From: Flammula alnicola
Taxonomy: Eukaryota; Basidiomycota; Agaricomycetes; Agaricales; Strophariaceae
Direction of reading: 5' to 3'
NCBI GenBank assembly: GCA_015499995.1
Contig: JADNRV010000071.1
Coordinates: forward strand, 186,001 to 250,000
Length of the DNA stretch: 64,000 nucleotides
Shown: positions 44,377-56,557 of the stretch, piece after piece
Position numbering within the stretch: the first letter of the stretch is position 1
How the letters are laid out: each line of letters opens with the position of its first letter
Position numbers and translations under genes: made by a program
Notes under the pieces: model-generated
Databases searched by the model: none
What the model saw: the letters and a program-made list of their open reading frames with translations, nothing else
Told to the model about the DNA's origin: nothing

Positions 44377-45731
44377 ATGTCTCAGCCATCCCAGTCCCAA
44401 CAGCCCGGCGATGAGGAGGAACAGTTCCAAATGACCGGCCCCCTCCTTGTCAACAAACTGCAAGAAGCAGGCATACACCCAAACGACATCAAGAAGCTTT
44501 CGGAGTTTGGCCTGAACACCGTCGAGGCTGTTGCGTTTACTCCGAAAAAGACACTCTTGACTATCAAGGGTATCTCTGAGCAAAAGGCGGACAAGATTTT
44601 GGCGGAAGGTGAGTGCAGCTTATGCGCAGCGCGTCGTTGATGGATTGTATGCTAACTATTTGGTATCGTCATACAGCCCATAAGATTGTGCCTCTCGGAT
44701 TCCAAAGCGCGACAGAGGTGCATGCGCGTCGGTCAGAGCTGGTGCATATTACGACTGGGTCAAAGCAACTGGATGCACTTCTAGGAGGTAAGAGGCACGT
44801 CCGAACCCTGGTCTGCGCGTAACTAACCCTCTCTCGCCATAGGTGGCATCGAAACTGGCGCGATCACAGAGCTTTTCGGCGAATTCAGAACAGGAAAATC
44901 CCAACTATGCCACACCCTCGCCGTAACATGTCAGCTACCAGTCAATATGGGAGGCGGCGAAGGCAAATGTTTGTACATCGACACCGAAGGCACCTTCCGT
45001 CCCGTCCGCCTCCTCGCAGTCGCCGAACGATACGGACTAAATGGAGAAGAGGTGCTGGACAACGTAGCTTATGCACGAGCATACAATGCTGATCATCAGA
45101 ATGCCCTGCTGACGAGTGCGAGTGCCCTAATGTCCGAGTCGAGGTAAATTGTAAACTCACGATGCATAGGCATGTATGAGGAAATTAACCTTTGTGGATT
45201 TAGATTCTGTCTCCTGATCGTAGATTCATGTACGGCACTCTACCGAACGGATTTCAGTGGTCGTGGAGAGCTGTCGTCACGCCAAAACCATCTGGGGAAA
45301 TTCCTGCGGACGTTACAAAGGCTTGCGGATGAGGTAAAGTCTTCTGCTTTCCTTTATCACCCTGCCCTCCATAGTGACGCCATTGCATTCGTATTTCCCA
45401 GTTCGGGATCGCCGTTGTCGTCACCAATCAAGTAATGTCAAACCCTGACGCATCTGCGGGCCCCTACGCAGGAAATGAGAAGAAACCGATTGGTGGAAAT
45501 ATCATGGCCCATGCCTCCACTACCCGGTATGTCCTTTGTGCCCCATTTTTTTCGAGGTCCTTCGACGGCCTATCTAACATTTTTTGACGTGAATGACATA
45601 GTCTCCAACTGAAAAAAGCACGAGGCAACACACGTTCATGCAAGATTTACGATTCGCCGTGCTTACCAGAGTCCGAGACCCATTTCGCCATTCTGGCAAG
45701 TGGAATTGGCGATCCTGAGGAAGAGACGTAA
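44377..45731 (+). CDS. rad51: DNA recombinase Rad51
   Basis: Strand-exchange ATPase of homologous recombination. Exons 44377-44608, 44677-44787, 44843-45143, 45204-45333, 45402-45526, 45602-45731, total 342 aa (Rad51 is usually about 340). The N-terminal helix-hairpin-helix region ([31 protein letters not shown]) is followed by the RecA core: Walker [10 protein letters not shown] at about 126-134, [10 protein letters not shown], Walker B LLIVDS, loop L1 [14 protein letters not shown] and loop L2 [10 protein letters not shown] ending in [12 protein letters not shown]. Sequence at the N-terminus and L2 fits Rad51 better than the meiotic paralogue Dmc1. All six exons join in phase. Confidence 0.96.
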
Positions 45732-46227
45732 AAACCTTCAGGATTCATGGCAGGTGGCGTTGGATTTCGTTAACGGGGGACAACTTCGCCTGGTCCCCAT
45801 AAATGTGCATGCCCTTTTTCATTTAATTCTGCTCCGACCTAGAACCACTTATGCTTCATTATGCAACGACTGGCTGGCTGAGGACAACATCGGATTCTGT
45901 TGGAACATTATGTTATATTACAAGCTGTACATTTTGATACAATTGCATGCCTTTTTTTGTAAAGTGCGAACATTAAGTGACAAACTAAGGTGGTGATGGA
46001 GCAGAGTGGTATGAAAGGAGTTGGTTGGTCCAGTTGAATGGGTGGAACGTATGACCAGTTGAGTGGTCATTCTCTAAAGCACAAATGCAGGTAAAAACGA
46101 AAGCGGGAGGAACCGTCCATTATCGGTCTTTTTTGTGGAGAAAAAAGGTGGTACAGTACTGTACATACATTAACATTCCTTTGCTGGTTGGTTGATTGGT
46201 TGAGAGTTCGACGAGTTTTTGGGTTGT
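45732..46227. other. Convergent intergenic region rad51 / phosphoglycerate dehydrogenase
   Basis: 3' flanks of two convergent genes. AT-rich, with no further gene seen. Confidence 0.45.
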
Positions 46228-47660
46228 TCAAGCCAACAACCTGGTGATGATATTGGCGTCGGTGGAACTGATGCGGTCCCTCAAGAGGTGCAAATCCCTG
46301 GAGCCGACGTCCGCGATATCCGCCATAAGGTAGGCGATCTCGCCCTTGGAGTCCGAGTACTGCTTCTCGACGTTGTACGGCGACAGCGCCTCGTTGACCT
46401 GCTTGAGCACACCAGGCTGGTTTTTGTGCACGTGGCACACACGGATCTGCCCCGCCTGCTCCGCACTGATCGGGCGCAGATCGACCTCGGGGAAGTTGAC
46501 CGCGCCCATAGTCGAGCCGTAGCCCAGGTAGTGCGAGAGGGCTAGCGCGACCTCGTCACCGATCATTTTTTGGGCTTCTTCCGTCGAGCCTCCGATGTGG
46601 GGTGTGAGGATAACGTTGGGCAGGGCTCGGAGGACGCTGGCCCAGGAGTTAAGCTGGTCGTCGAATGGGGCGCCGTTGGAGCCGGGTTCAGACGGGAAGA
46701 CGTCGATGGCCGCACCTGCGAGTTGCTTTACCTGCAGAGCCTCGATGAGTGCGGGTATGTCGACCACCTTTCCACGGGCATTGTTGATGAGGTAAGAACC
46801 CTTCTTCATCTGCGCGAGCTGGTCCTTGGAAATCATGTTGATAGTCTCCGGCGACTCGGGGACGTGCAGGGTGACGAAATCCGACTCTGCGAGGAGCGTC
46901 GCGAGGCCGTCGACCTGGCGTGCGGTGCCAAGGGGCATAATGTTGATAATGTCGTGGAAGAGGACGCGCAGGCCGAAGGACTCTGCCAAGACGGACAGTT
47001 GGGCACCGATGTGGCCATAGCCAACGATTCCGAGCGTTTTTCCGCGGATCTCCCAGCAGCCTTTGGACTGTTTGTTCCAAATGCCAGTGCGCAGCTCGTA
47101 GGAGCGCTCAAAGAGCTGGCGGGAGAGGGCAACTAGTTCTGCCATGACGAGCTCTGCGACTGAACGCGAGTTCGAGAAGGGAGAGTTGAAAACGGGGATT
47201 CCGGTCAAAGCAGCTGCCGTGAGGTCAACCTGGTTAGTACCAATGCAGAAGCATCCAATTACGAGGAGCTGGCATAGAGAAACAGATTAGTGTTGAAAAA
47301 ATAAAGCCAGCGCATGGTACCTACTTTTGGAGCGGCTTTGAGCACGCGCTGGGTGATTTTTGTCTTACTGCGAATGCCTATGGCATGATAGGTACCGATC
47401 TTCTCGACCAACTCATCCTCGGACATGGATTTTGCGAAGTGGTCGACGTGCCAGCCCTTCGCCCTGAAGGCTGCGACGGCGTCGAGGCTGATATTCTCAA
47501 GTATCAAGAGGCGGAGACCCTCGTTCTCGAGGGGATGGAGGACCTTGGGCTGGCGAAGGTTGGAGACGGACTCGCGATGGGTGCGAAAACGATCATGGAT
47601 GCTGATGCCGCTGGGCGAAACGGAAGCAGCGACGGCCTGAGGGTTTGAAGAGATGGACAT
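46228..47660 (-). CDS. SER33: D-3-phosphoglycerate dehydrogenase (serine biosynthesis)
   Basis: Oxidises 3-phosphoglycerate to 3-phosphohydroxypyruvate with NAD, the first step of serine synthesis in the cytosol. Exons 47660-47325 and 47268-46228, total 458 aa, as in fungal Ser3/Ser33. Visible: N-terminal substrate-domain part (LLILENISLDAVAAFRAKGW, IGIRSKTKIT), Rossmann motif GIVGYGHIGAQLSVLAE, catalytic NNARGKVVDI and the His of ILTPHIGGSTEEAQ, and a C-terminal ACT domain (RVCHVHKNQPGVLKQVNEAL) for serine feedback. The start at 47660 gives the usual N-terminal extension; an upstream in-frame non-ATG codon was ignored. It shares a 109-bp divergent promoter with HIS7. Confidence 0.95.
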
Positions 47661-47769
47661 TGTGGAATGAAGAAAAAGAAACAATATTCCAGGGATTTAT
47701 ATCCGATCCGTTGCACAATTTTATCTCGGCCCGATAGATCCGGTGACTCGATCTCTTCTTCTGACCACC
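47661..47769. promoter_or_regulatory. Bidirectional promoter SER33 / HIS7 with a Gcn4/Cpc1-type TGACTC site
   Basis: Only 109 bp separate the two start codons. TGACTC lies at 47744-47749, the core of the site bound by the fungal cross-pathway regulator Gcn4/Cpc1 (consensus TGASTCA; here the last base is G). Both genes serve amino-acid synthesis, so joint induction on starvation is plausible. The motif is short enough to occur by chance. Confidence 0.5.
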
Positions 47770-49516
47770 ATGGGCCTCTACCTCCTCGACTACGGCGCTG
47801 GCAATGTACAGAGTCTCGCAAACTCACTCACATCCCTCGGCTACAATTTTAAATGGATAAAAGACACGTCAGATTTTGCAAAAGCCACCGTCAGTCCATG
47901 TCCATCCCTCCACTCTCTGTCTTGACCGACCATCACAGAGCCTCATCTTCCCTGGCGTCGGGGCTTTCGAGACCGCCATCGGCCACCTCCAGTCGCGCGG
48001 CCTGTTTGAGCCCCTGCGCGCGTACATCCTCTCTGGGAAGCCATACTTTGGTATTTGCATAGGCATGCAAGTCCTCTTCGAGTCATCAACAGAAGCAACG
48101 TCCCGAGGGCTGGGCATTATCCCATGTCCTGTCGAGAGATTCGACGATGCAGACAAAGCAGTCCCACACATGGGCTGGAATGCCGCCGAGCTCATCACCA
48201 CGACAGCAAACGACACGGAAGGTGTGAACGCGTCGTCCTATTATTACTTTGTCCACTCGTATTGCGCCAAGTATAAGCCAGAGGTGTACCCCGATGCCAT
48301 GCACTGGGTCCACTCCACGACACAGTACGGCCAAGAGCTTTTCGTGTCATCTGTGCGGAAGGGCAACGTGTTTGCGACTCAATTCCACCCTGAGAAGTCA
48401 GGCAAGGCTGGGCTGGCACTTCTTGACGAGTGGCTGCGCAAACCCGAGTCAGCGCACACCCATGCACCCGCTGCACCGCTCATCACCCGCACTCCAGCAC
48501 CCAAACACAAGCTCACCAAGCGAATCGTTGCGTGCATGGACGTGCGCGCCAACGACCAGGGCGACCTCGTCGTGACCAAAGGCGACCAATACGACGTCCG
48601 CGAACGTTCCTCCCCTTCCTCAACAACAGCAGCAACCGTCGAAACCACAGGCGCAGTGCGGAACCTCGGCAAGCCCGTCGCGCTCGCCTCGCGGTACTAC
48701 GCCGAGGGCGCCGACGAGCTGTGCCTGCTCAACATCACCTCCTTCCGCCACTCGCCGCTGCAGGACCAGCCCATGCTCGCCGTCGTGCGCGCCGCCGCCC
48801 AGTCCATCTTCGTCCCCCTGACCATCGGCGGCGGCATCAAGGACACCGCCGACCCCGACGGCACGACGCGCAGCGCGCTCGAGGTCGCCGGCGCGTACTT
48901 CCGCGCGGGCGCCGATAAAGTGAGCATCGGGTCCGAGGCGGTGTACGCCGTCGAGCGCCTGCGCGCCGCGTCGCCCCCGTACACCAGGGACGGCACGAGC
49001 GCCATCGAGAGCATCGCGGCTGCCTACGGCAACCAGGCCGTCGTCGTCTCCATCGACCCGCGCCGGGTGTACGTCGACGACCCCGCGGCGTATGACGGGC
49101 CGTACAAGTCCGAGCTCGTCTTCGGGACGGCAGATAGTGCCGTGGAGGCGGAGCGCGGGAGGGCGTGGTGGTACCAGTGCACCGTGTCTGGAGGCCGCGA
49201 GGCGCGCGAGATGTCGGTCGTCGAGCTGGCGCGGGGCGTGGAGATGCTTGGCGCGGGTGAGATCCTCGTGAACAGCATCGATCGGGATGGGACGGGGCTC
49301 GGATTCGACCTTGCGCTTGTGAACCTGATCAAGAAGAACGTGAAGATCCCCGTGGTGGCGAGCAGCGGGGCGGGCACGGCGCAGCATTTCGTGGACGTGT
49401 TCAAGGGGACGGACGTGGAGGCCGCACTGGCTGCAGGCATCTTCCATCGCGAGGAAGTTGGCATCGCGGAGGTGAAGAGCTTGTTAAAAGCTGCTAATAT
49501 CAATGTTAGAGAATAG
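47770..49516 (+). CDS. his7: Imidazole glycerol phosphate synthase, glutamine amidotransferase-cyclase fusion (histidine biosynthesis)
   Basis: Bifunctional enzyme: glutaminase supplies ammonia, and the cyclase makes imidazole glycerol phosphate and AICAR. Exons 47770-47889 and 47939-49516, total 565 aa. HisH half (1 to about 210): start MGLYLLDYGAGNVQSL, nucleophile Cys80 in YFGICIGMQ, His190 and Glu192 in TQFHPEKS. HisF half from about 225: RIVACMDVRANDQGDLV with the catalytic Asp, LCLLNITSFR, IFVPLTIGGGIKD, KVSIGSEAV, and ILVNSIDRDGTGLGFDL with VVASSGAGTAQHF. All key residues are present. The HisF half is markedly GC-rich at third positions. Acceptor at 47938 restores SLIFPGVGAF. Confidence 0.97.
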
Positions 49517-50945
49517 ACAAACCAAGAATAGAGGATTGAGAAGACGATAACGCCTAAATATACGGAACCCAATTTACCCATTTCGCACATTCATTCACTC
49601 ATCCCAAGTTCTTTGATAAAGACTCGCGACAGCAAGCAGAGGAGGGAGAAATAAAAAGCGCATTCTGATATAATATACGTAACTTATGTACAAACGGTTT
49701 CATATAAAAGTTGAATCAGACGTACGATAGTCTTACAAAGCAAGCAGTTATTTGGACGTACCGGTAGTGGCGAGGGAGGGTAAGGGTAGGAGTAGGCCCA
49801 TGAGAATGAAGAGAGAAAAAGGGAAACATGAAGGAAAGAGGGTATGAAATCTGGGATTTATTCGACAATTTTGGAAGAAAAGAAAGTCATAAGAGAGATG
49901 AAAACAAAACAAAGGAACAAAGAACAAAGAACGAGGCTACAGTACAGTACTTACAAATTGAATTCGAAGACATCCGGAGGTTATCCTGTCAGTTATTGAT
50001 GTACAGTACATTCTATCCTCCATAATATCTGCTACTAGAACTTACTACCGTAGTAAAACAAACAGAAAAGAAACAACACAGACAAGAGTCAAGAGAAGAA
50101 TGTCATAAAGAGAGAGAAAAGACGAGAAAACAGACGTTCGTGGAAAGAGATGTTGAATCATTGTGGGTTTGATTTGGTTTGGTTGTAGTGGCGACAAATG
50201 AAACATGGAAAGTGCCATCGTCGTCAAAGAAAGAAAAAGAAGAAACCGAAATTAGGAAGACAAAGATAACAGAAAAAGGAGAGTCGTGGATCAGAGTCAG
50301 ATGCACACCATCACCACCATCACATCAATCAAAGAGATGATGATGATGATGATGATGATAAACAAGATGGAACGCATGGCCGAGCGTAGATGAGGTTTAT
50401 AACAGTGAAACCTGAACAAAAAAGAGTCCAACCAAAAATGACGGCGATGGCAAGTCCCAAAAGTAATGGAACGACGATGAGGGATAGGAGGACGACGACG
50501 ACGACGGTCGATAGGCGGAGCGGAGCCAGGAGCCAAAGGATGAGAGAGGGGTGGGAACAACGGCACAGACCTGGGCAAATTAAGAGACACATACACAGAC
50601 GGCGGCCCACGGTTATTAATAACCGTGCGGGCAGTGGGAAAAACTATCGGAGGGGGCTTGGAGAGGAGGAGCGAAGCGGTGCGGGGATGTGTGGGGTTGA
50701 AGAAGCTTGGTGTTGGGTAGGCCCGTGAACAAAAAGATCGGAGTTGGCAGCGGGGCGATCATCACGATCGGGCGGAAGACGGGATGCGAAGAGAAGGGCG
50801 CTGGGATGGGAAAAGCGAGACGCGAAGGAGGCTTGGCAGGGAAGGAGTTCTTCATGGGTTGTTGGCTTGTATGTGGGTCCATTCGAAAGCCTCCCCCTCG
50901 AATCCATTGGCAGCTCCGAACAATGGAGTCTGACTCTAAGCAGAA
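49517..50945. other. Intergenic stretch between convergent HIS7 and pal1
   Basis: No gene supported. Purine-rich on the plus strand, with (GAT)8 at 50336-50359 and near-copies around it. Several antisense ORFs are low-complexity shadows of these tracts. Part of it is probably the pal1 3' untranslated region. Confidence 0.45.
50336..50359. repeat. (GAT)8 microsatellite
   Basis: Eight perfect GAT units in non-coding DNA downstream of HIS7. Confidence 0.9.
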
Positions 50946-52512
50946 TTATTTGGTCCCTCGCACAACCCTACCAACCTTCTTCATCAAGCTCGTCTTCCGT
51001 CCTAAGCCGCCGCCAGTAGGGGGCGACGACCCTGTGCCGCCTTGACTGTCTGAGTGCGAGTGCCCCTCTCCAGAGGCCGACTGCTGCGTCTCTTCCATCG
51101 ACGGCGGCAGCGGCAGATCCTTATTATTATGCGTCGTCTCGATAAAGACGAAGGGCTCCGACGTATACGCCGCTTGATGTGTCCTTGCCGCGGCTCCGCC
51201 ACCTCCTCCTCCTCCGCCACCGAACCGACCCAAGAACGAGTTCTGCGAGCGGTGCGTGGGACGAGAAGGGTCGGTTGGGCTGGACGGCGAAGGCGGGGCC
51301 GCCTGCTCGTAATCAGGCGCAACCGGCACGTTCGGTGAGTCCCGCATCTTGCGGATCCTATGCATGATGGACTTTGAGCGTTTCGGGAAGCCCGTAGAAG
51401 TCGCCGGGGGCGATTCGAGCTCCATATCCGCTGCGTCGCCGCCGACAAAGATAGGCTGGGGAGGCGGGACGAGGGACCGGCGGGCGGCGATGCGACGCCC
51501 GGGGGCATCCTCCCGAGAACTTCGGGTATCTTTGGTGCGCTGGGCGCTGGTGCTGTTGGCAGGAGCGCTGCGTGGGCCCGAAGCGGTGTTGTTGTGCGAG
51601 TCCCTGCCGTTGTAAATGGAGCTGGCAGGGGTATCGCCGTCCGGCCTGCCATTTCCGCCTCCCGCGAAAAACTCCTCGAACGGCTCTGGCTCATGGATGC
51701 CCCATGCCTCGGCGATGGCGTCTACTTTCTTTTTCGGTGGTTCCGGATAATCGTTGGAGAAGGCTTTGTAGGCGTTCGGGGAAGGATAGGCGCTGTCGCC
51801 GTATTGTGGAGCGCTGAGTTCATCAGGGGCAGTGCCCCAAGCATACATGGGGGCCTTGTTCCGATGCTTGTTTCGAGACGGGGCACACGCATCAAACGGA
51901 CCATCGTGGTGGAACACTAAAGAGTATAATGGGTTGATTATGAATAATAGGATTTAGTGATCTTTCTGGAAGATGAGCTTACTGGGTCCCACGCCTGTGA
52001 AGTCAAGGCGGTCGATGACATCCGCGTGTTGAGAACCTTTTTTGCCGCGCGACTTTCCCGACGAACGGGGTTTTTCAACGATGTTGGCCGTGTCTTCTGA
52101 TTGGGATCTCTTTCCTGAGGGCCGTGAACTGGAAACGGCGGCTGGAGGACTAGAAGAGCAGGATGACGTTGATGAGTAATAACAGAAAGATTGAAGTGGA
52201 TTGAATTAGATATGCAGAGATACGGCGAACAAATGGATTAACGCACACTGCAGTTTGGCTGCGACTGATCTTTCCGCGAGAGGGCTGGTCTGCCTGCCCT
52301 CGGACGACAACGGTATCACGGACGGCCTCTGTGATATCATGATGGCTAGAGTTCCTAGATGGTGAAGTTGGTGGCATCTTTGGGGGCGGGGGAGGAGGAG
52401 CTCGCTGTTTCTTTGTTGTTGATGGGCGGGGAGTAGGGTCTACAAAAGGATCGGAAGCTGAGCGTATGCGAGAATGTTGCTGCTGTCTTGAGGAGGGGTG
52501 GACTGCCGCCAT
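50946..52512 (-). CDS. pal1: Pal1-family cell morphology protein
   Basis: Exons 52512-52247, 52149-51983, 51916-50946, total 467 aa. The Pal1 signature is clear across an intron: DVIDRLDFTGVGP joined to MFHHDGPFDACAPSRNK, then APMYAWG. In fission yeast Pal1 is a membrane-associated cortical protein at growing tips and endocytic sites. The rest is disordered: poly-Pro (RAPPPPPPK), a DP-F-type motif near the start (SDPFVDPTPRP), Arg/Ser-rich blocks, a Gly run and a basic C-terminus (KTSLMKKVGRVVRG). The start ATG 52512 was preferred to a non-ATG frame extension. It is unusual only in its long Gly run (about nine Gly). Confidence 0.9.
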
Positions 52513-52869
52513 GGTGGTTGGATTCCAAAGGGCCCTTTCACACGCCAAGCATCTCCTTTGCTTATTTATTATTTATTTTATTTCATTTATCTCTCACCTG
52601 ATGAGATCTAGTCTTCCTCCTTAGTGATGATCAATCGATCACTTTTATATCATTATGGAGTCGATGATCGCATATGTACATCCTGAACTACTTAACAACG
52701 CAAGAAACTTTTTGAATTCAAGATATAGTAGGGTTTTGGTGAAGATAAGTAGATGAAATGTAAATGCAGAAATGTTCATCTGGCTCAGACTGACTTCAAA
52801 GGATTGAGCATATGCAAAACTCGAGGAAGGGTGGTCTTGTACACTTGCAAGAGTCTGCCTTCTACGTTG

Positions 52870-54104
52870 CACACATCATGCAATCGATCCTGGTCCCATT
52901 CGAGGTCGTCGTTGCCAGCGGGGACAAAGGTGGTGTAAGAGTCAAAAATCTCGTAGCTATATGCTTTCATCGATGTCCGAGCGAAGAGGTACATGTCAAC
53001 CAGAAGATGTCAAGAAAACCATGCTCGCTCAGCGTTGTTGTAATGGTGAGAGAATCTCCAAGAATTGTCCTCAGTCGAGGATATACTTTTTCCTCTCCAG
53101 GCGCTCAAAGGATGGTCGGACACCCAGCTTGGGCTTTCGTCGACAAACGATACTCGAAAACTCCTCAATGTTGACGAAAAGTTGATGGCCATGGTAAGTG
53201 TTTCTTCAGTTAAAGATGGAATAAGAATGATCGTAATCGAGTGGGTGGGTTGTCAGTTCAGAAGAGAAGTCGGCCACCTCTTCATGACCACGGACAGGAA
53301 TGGAAGCATGCATCCACAGTTTTCCGGATGATCTTTCATTGATGTTTACTGCGAGCAAGCGCAGAGAAGGCGCGCTGAATTTTGACAGCTTTGCGTGGTC
53401 CTCGTGAGACAGAGGAGGAGATGTCTCAGAATTCTGGATGACAAGAGTGTCCAGTGGAATTTGTCGAAGAGTGTCTTACAGTAAAATTATTTTCATCGTT
53501 TTGATATCCAGAGAGGTATGAGGGCACAAGATAAGGAGAGGCTCGAAAAACTCCACGTTCCCGAATTCCTTAACGAAATGTCAAGCGTCTTTAAGTTTGG
53601 AGTTTCAAAATCCTCTGATGTTTCGACATTAACGGTCAAGCTCCGGGGGCGGGATACGTGCTTCGCGATAGTGTCGAAAATGAGTTCTAGTTTTTCAGGC
53701 TCCACGGCTCCAACTGTCGAATTTGACATCGATCAACGCAGGCTTCAACCTTTCAAAATACGCCAAGGTACCGTGGATGGTGACGCTCGGAACACGGATT
53801 TTGGTCAAAAGAATTGGTCTTCCTATGACATGTTTCTCCACGAGCGACAGACGGCGATTAGGGTCATTTGGAAAGCATTTGGAAAGGAGTGTCCTGCTCG
53901 TCCATGGCATCAAGTAAGAACGTAGAAAAGATTTCAAGGAGGATTTCGGCTGGCATCGATGCGATGTAGTAAGTATATATTAGATGGGCTCTGTCATGAC
54001 TGTACGCAAGTAGTATCAGACATTCGTTTGGGAACGAAGATAATGGAACCGACTCGGACCTTTCCTTTGGGAGCTCTATTTTGCAATTCTTTGGACAGAT
54101 ACAT
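52870..54104 (-). pseudogene. Decayed F-box gene, copy C
   Basis: Relative of F-box copies A, B and D on the minus strand. A start like copy A (MYLSKELQNRAPKGK-like from 54104) can be read. Fragments then follow in several frames: LLTKIRVPSVTIHGTLAYFE, ALIDVKFD, DTIAKHVSRPRSLTVNVETS, LETPNLKTLDI-like, NLEYLE region missing, and DLEWD near 52900. Frameshifts and deletions (the gene is about 400 bp shorter than copy A) rule out a full product. Its promoter and 3' flank are also recognisable copies of those of A and B. Confidence 0.8.
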
Positions 54105-54420
54105 CGTACTGTGCTGAATATCGGTGTGTTGGATGCTTTTGAGTAGATAATGATCGGGAGCGGAAGTCAAGTCAAAGTGAACTTGTACTGAGTTGACTTG
54201 TTCAAGTTGTTGGTGCTTGTCAATGTCAGTCAGCTACCTCCGACGTCACGATCACATGACGAAGACGCGGTCGCGTAATACTAAGGACCTTCTTTCAACC
54301 TGTGCGTTACCCAGCTTGAGCATGATAGTTTCATGTGCACAGCATATGTATTCATAAGGTATGTAGCCAGTCAGTTATATTTTACGCGACAAACTCTTAA
54401 AAGTTTAACGTTAATGGCAT
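54105..54420. other. Intergenic: F-box copy C promoter relic and 3' flank of the desaturase
   Basis: 54105-54265 matches promoters of F-box copies A and B (GAGTAGATAATGATCGGGAG and CACATGACGAAGACGCG-like). No other gene. Confidence 0.5.
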
Positions 54421-56258
54421 CTACGACTGCTTCTCATGCACCCCATTCCCATTCCCAAGAGATCCCCCATTCCTCTTCTCCACCGCCTCCTTTACCTCTA
54501 CCTCCACCACCTTACTCATAATCCTCACCTGATCCGCAACAGCCTTCAACGTCCCAATCACCTCCCGATTCCCCTCCACGAACCCAAACTCGGCGTACGT
54601 CAGCCCCTGCTCCTTCGCGAATGCCTTGATCAGCAAGCTCGCGCGACGCAGGTTGTGCCGTGGGAGGCGCGGGAAGAGATGGTGCGCGACTTGCAGGTGC
54701 AGCCCGCCGTGGATGAACTCGATCGCGGGCGCGCAGACCACGTCGGTCGTCGTGCGCATCTGACGGTGCGGGAAGGATTCGGAGGGCCCGAGGTCGCCTG
54801 TGGGCATGCTGAAGTGGGAGAGCACGATCTGGGTAAAGAGTTAGCGTTGAAGAATATTGTGTGATAGGTGGTCAATCACCTGGACATGCAATGGACTCGT
54901 CATGACGTGGCTGACGACGAGATACGCCAGCGCCGTCTGCCAGCTGCCACACCCGTACAGCACCCTCCCATACCAAATCCAGAAGAACACAATCCCCGCC
55001 ACCTCCAAGCGCCATGCCCAGTAACCCCCACGCGCGCGTTTGGTATCAAAATACTTCTGATACAGAAAGACGTAGGAGTTGACGTAGAGGTTGAAGCGGG
55101 CAAAGGCCATGATGATGTAGAAGAGGCGGTGCTGGATGGAGAGGAATAGCTTGGCGAAGCGGTCGAAGGGTATGGTGCGTTTGTAGTAGGAGGACCAGAG
55201 AGATTGGAGGAAGGCGGGGGAGATGGCGAAGAAGGGCATGTGTTCGATGTCGGGGTCGCTGCAAGGAATGGATCAATGGATGATTGGGGGTGTTTTGAGG
55301 AAGGCTTACTGGGACGGGTGGTTGGTAACGACTGGGAAAGGTTTAATGAGGTTGGAACACGATAACGGCAGGAATTGACTTACGATGATGAACATTATGA
55401 TTCTAGAAAGGGCCGTAAGTAAACAGAAAATGCGCCTTCATAACATGGAGGACATACCAGCACCCACCAGCCAACACTCAAACCACCAATCCAATCAGCA
55501 ATAAGAATGGAAATGATGCGGTCTACGGTCCAATTATGGGTGACGCCCATATGGCCTAGATCGTGGACAGTAAAGACGAGCTGGTGCCAGCACAGGCCAA
55601 GAAATACCGCGCTTGTGATGAACCAGCTGTGTGCGTAAAAATAAACGGAAAGGGCAGCTAAAAGAGTATAACGAAAGATTTCGGGACCGTAGCCGGTGAT
55701 ATAACGCGTCCTGTATAAACCAGCCTCGGTGACGCGTTTGTGCAGCTCGCGGTAGGCTTTGGATTGTGTAGCCTGCTCTTTGAGTGAAAGTGAGGAGGGA
55801 GGGGGTTGGAGACATGCGAGGGCAGGTCCTGATTGTTGCGAGGTATCTCCCGTGTTCTCGACGAGGAGGATAGAGGAGGAAGGGTAGAGCTCGGAGTCTT
55901 CGTTGGAGAGGAGCTCGGTTGCCTCCTTGTGCCATTCCATCTTTCCTTGCGGGCCCAACCTGCGGACCCAACCTGCGGAGATGGGAGGCACGAGAGGTTC
56001 CCAAAAGCCGTCTGTAAGCTCGACGCGGCCAATAGAATAATTGGGTATGAGTTTGACGGTATCGTCCTGGTGATTTGCCTCGATTTCGTCTGTCGCATCG
56101 CGGCCGACAAAGTGGAGGAGTGCGAGAGTGCCACCGGGGTGAGCTTCGAGCCATTTTTGAGGGATGGAGAGGAGATGGCCGTGGTATATGATGAGGGTGT
56201 CGCCTTTGAGGATGCGGTCGGCGACCTGCCGCCGTGTCCACAGCGTAGGGGCGCCCAT
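54421..56258 (-). CDS. Cytochrome b5-fused sphingolipid-type (delta-8) fatty acid desaturase
   Basis: Exons 56258-55458, 55402-55384 (19 nt), 55331-55310 (22 nt), 55258-54880, 54828-54421, total 542 aa. An N-terminal cytochrome b5 domain supplies electrons (heme His40 in HPGG and His63 in ANHQ). The desaturase core has three His boxes binding the di-iron centre: HDLGH at 232, HNVHH at 269 and QVAHH at 453. The third box begins with Gln instead of His, the mark of front-end desaturases. Hydrophobic segments flank the boxes, so it is an ER membrane protein. Architecture and length fit fungal delta-8 sphingolipid desaturases making glucosylceramide long-chain bases; a fatty-acyl front-end desaturase is the alternative. 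The second His box is split over two micro-exons. Confidence 0.9.
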
Positions 56259-56557
56259 GACAGGTAATTGAGAGGGAGAATTGTGAATTGTGAATAAAAT
56301 TGGCTGGCTACGTTACATAAGCAGAGAGACGCGAACCAAGTGGTGTCATAATTAAGGACCACCGGCCTCCGGCTCGCTGCGCCACATTTTTCAAATAGAA
56401 TAATAATGTTATGCAAATTAAATATTTCCAGGATACTTATCTACATGCGTAATCGTCAAAAATGGATAAAAATCAACATCAACTACTACTTGAAGTCTTG
56501 AACACATCGATGGACATCATACTCATATCAGATATCTTACCAGCACGGTAAAATTCG

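Noticed and set aside
46570..47136. 188-codon plus-strand ORF
   Set aside because: Antisense of the phosphoglycerate dehydrogenase gene.
48620..49447. 275-codon minus-strand ORF
   Set aside because: Antisense of the GC-rich HisF half of HIS7.
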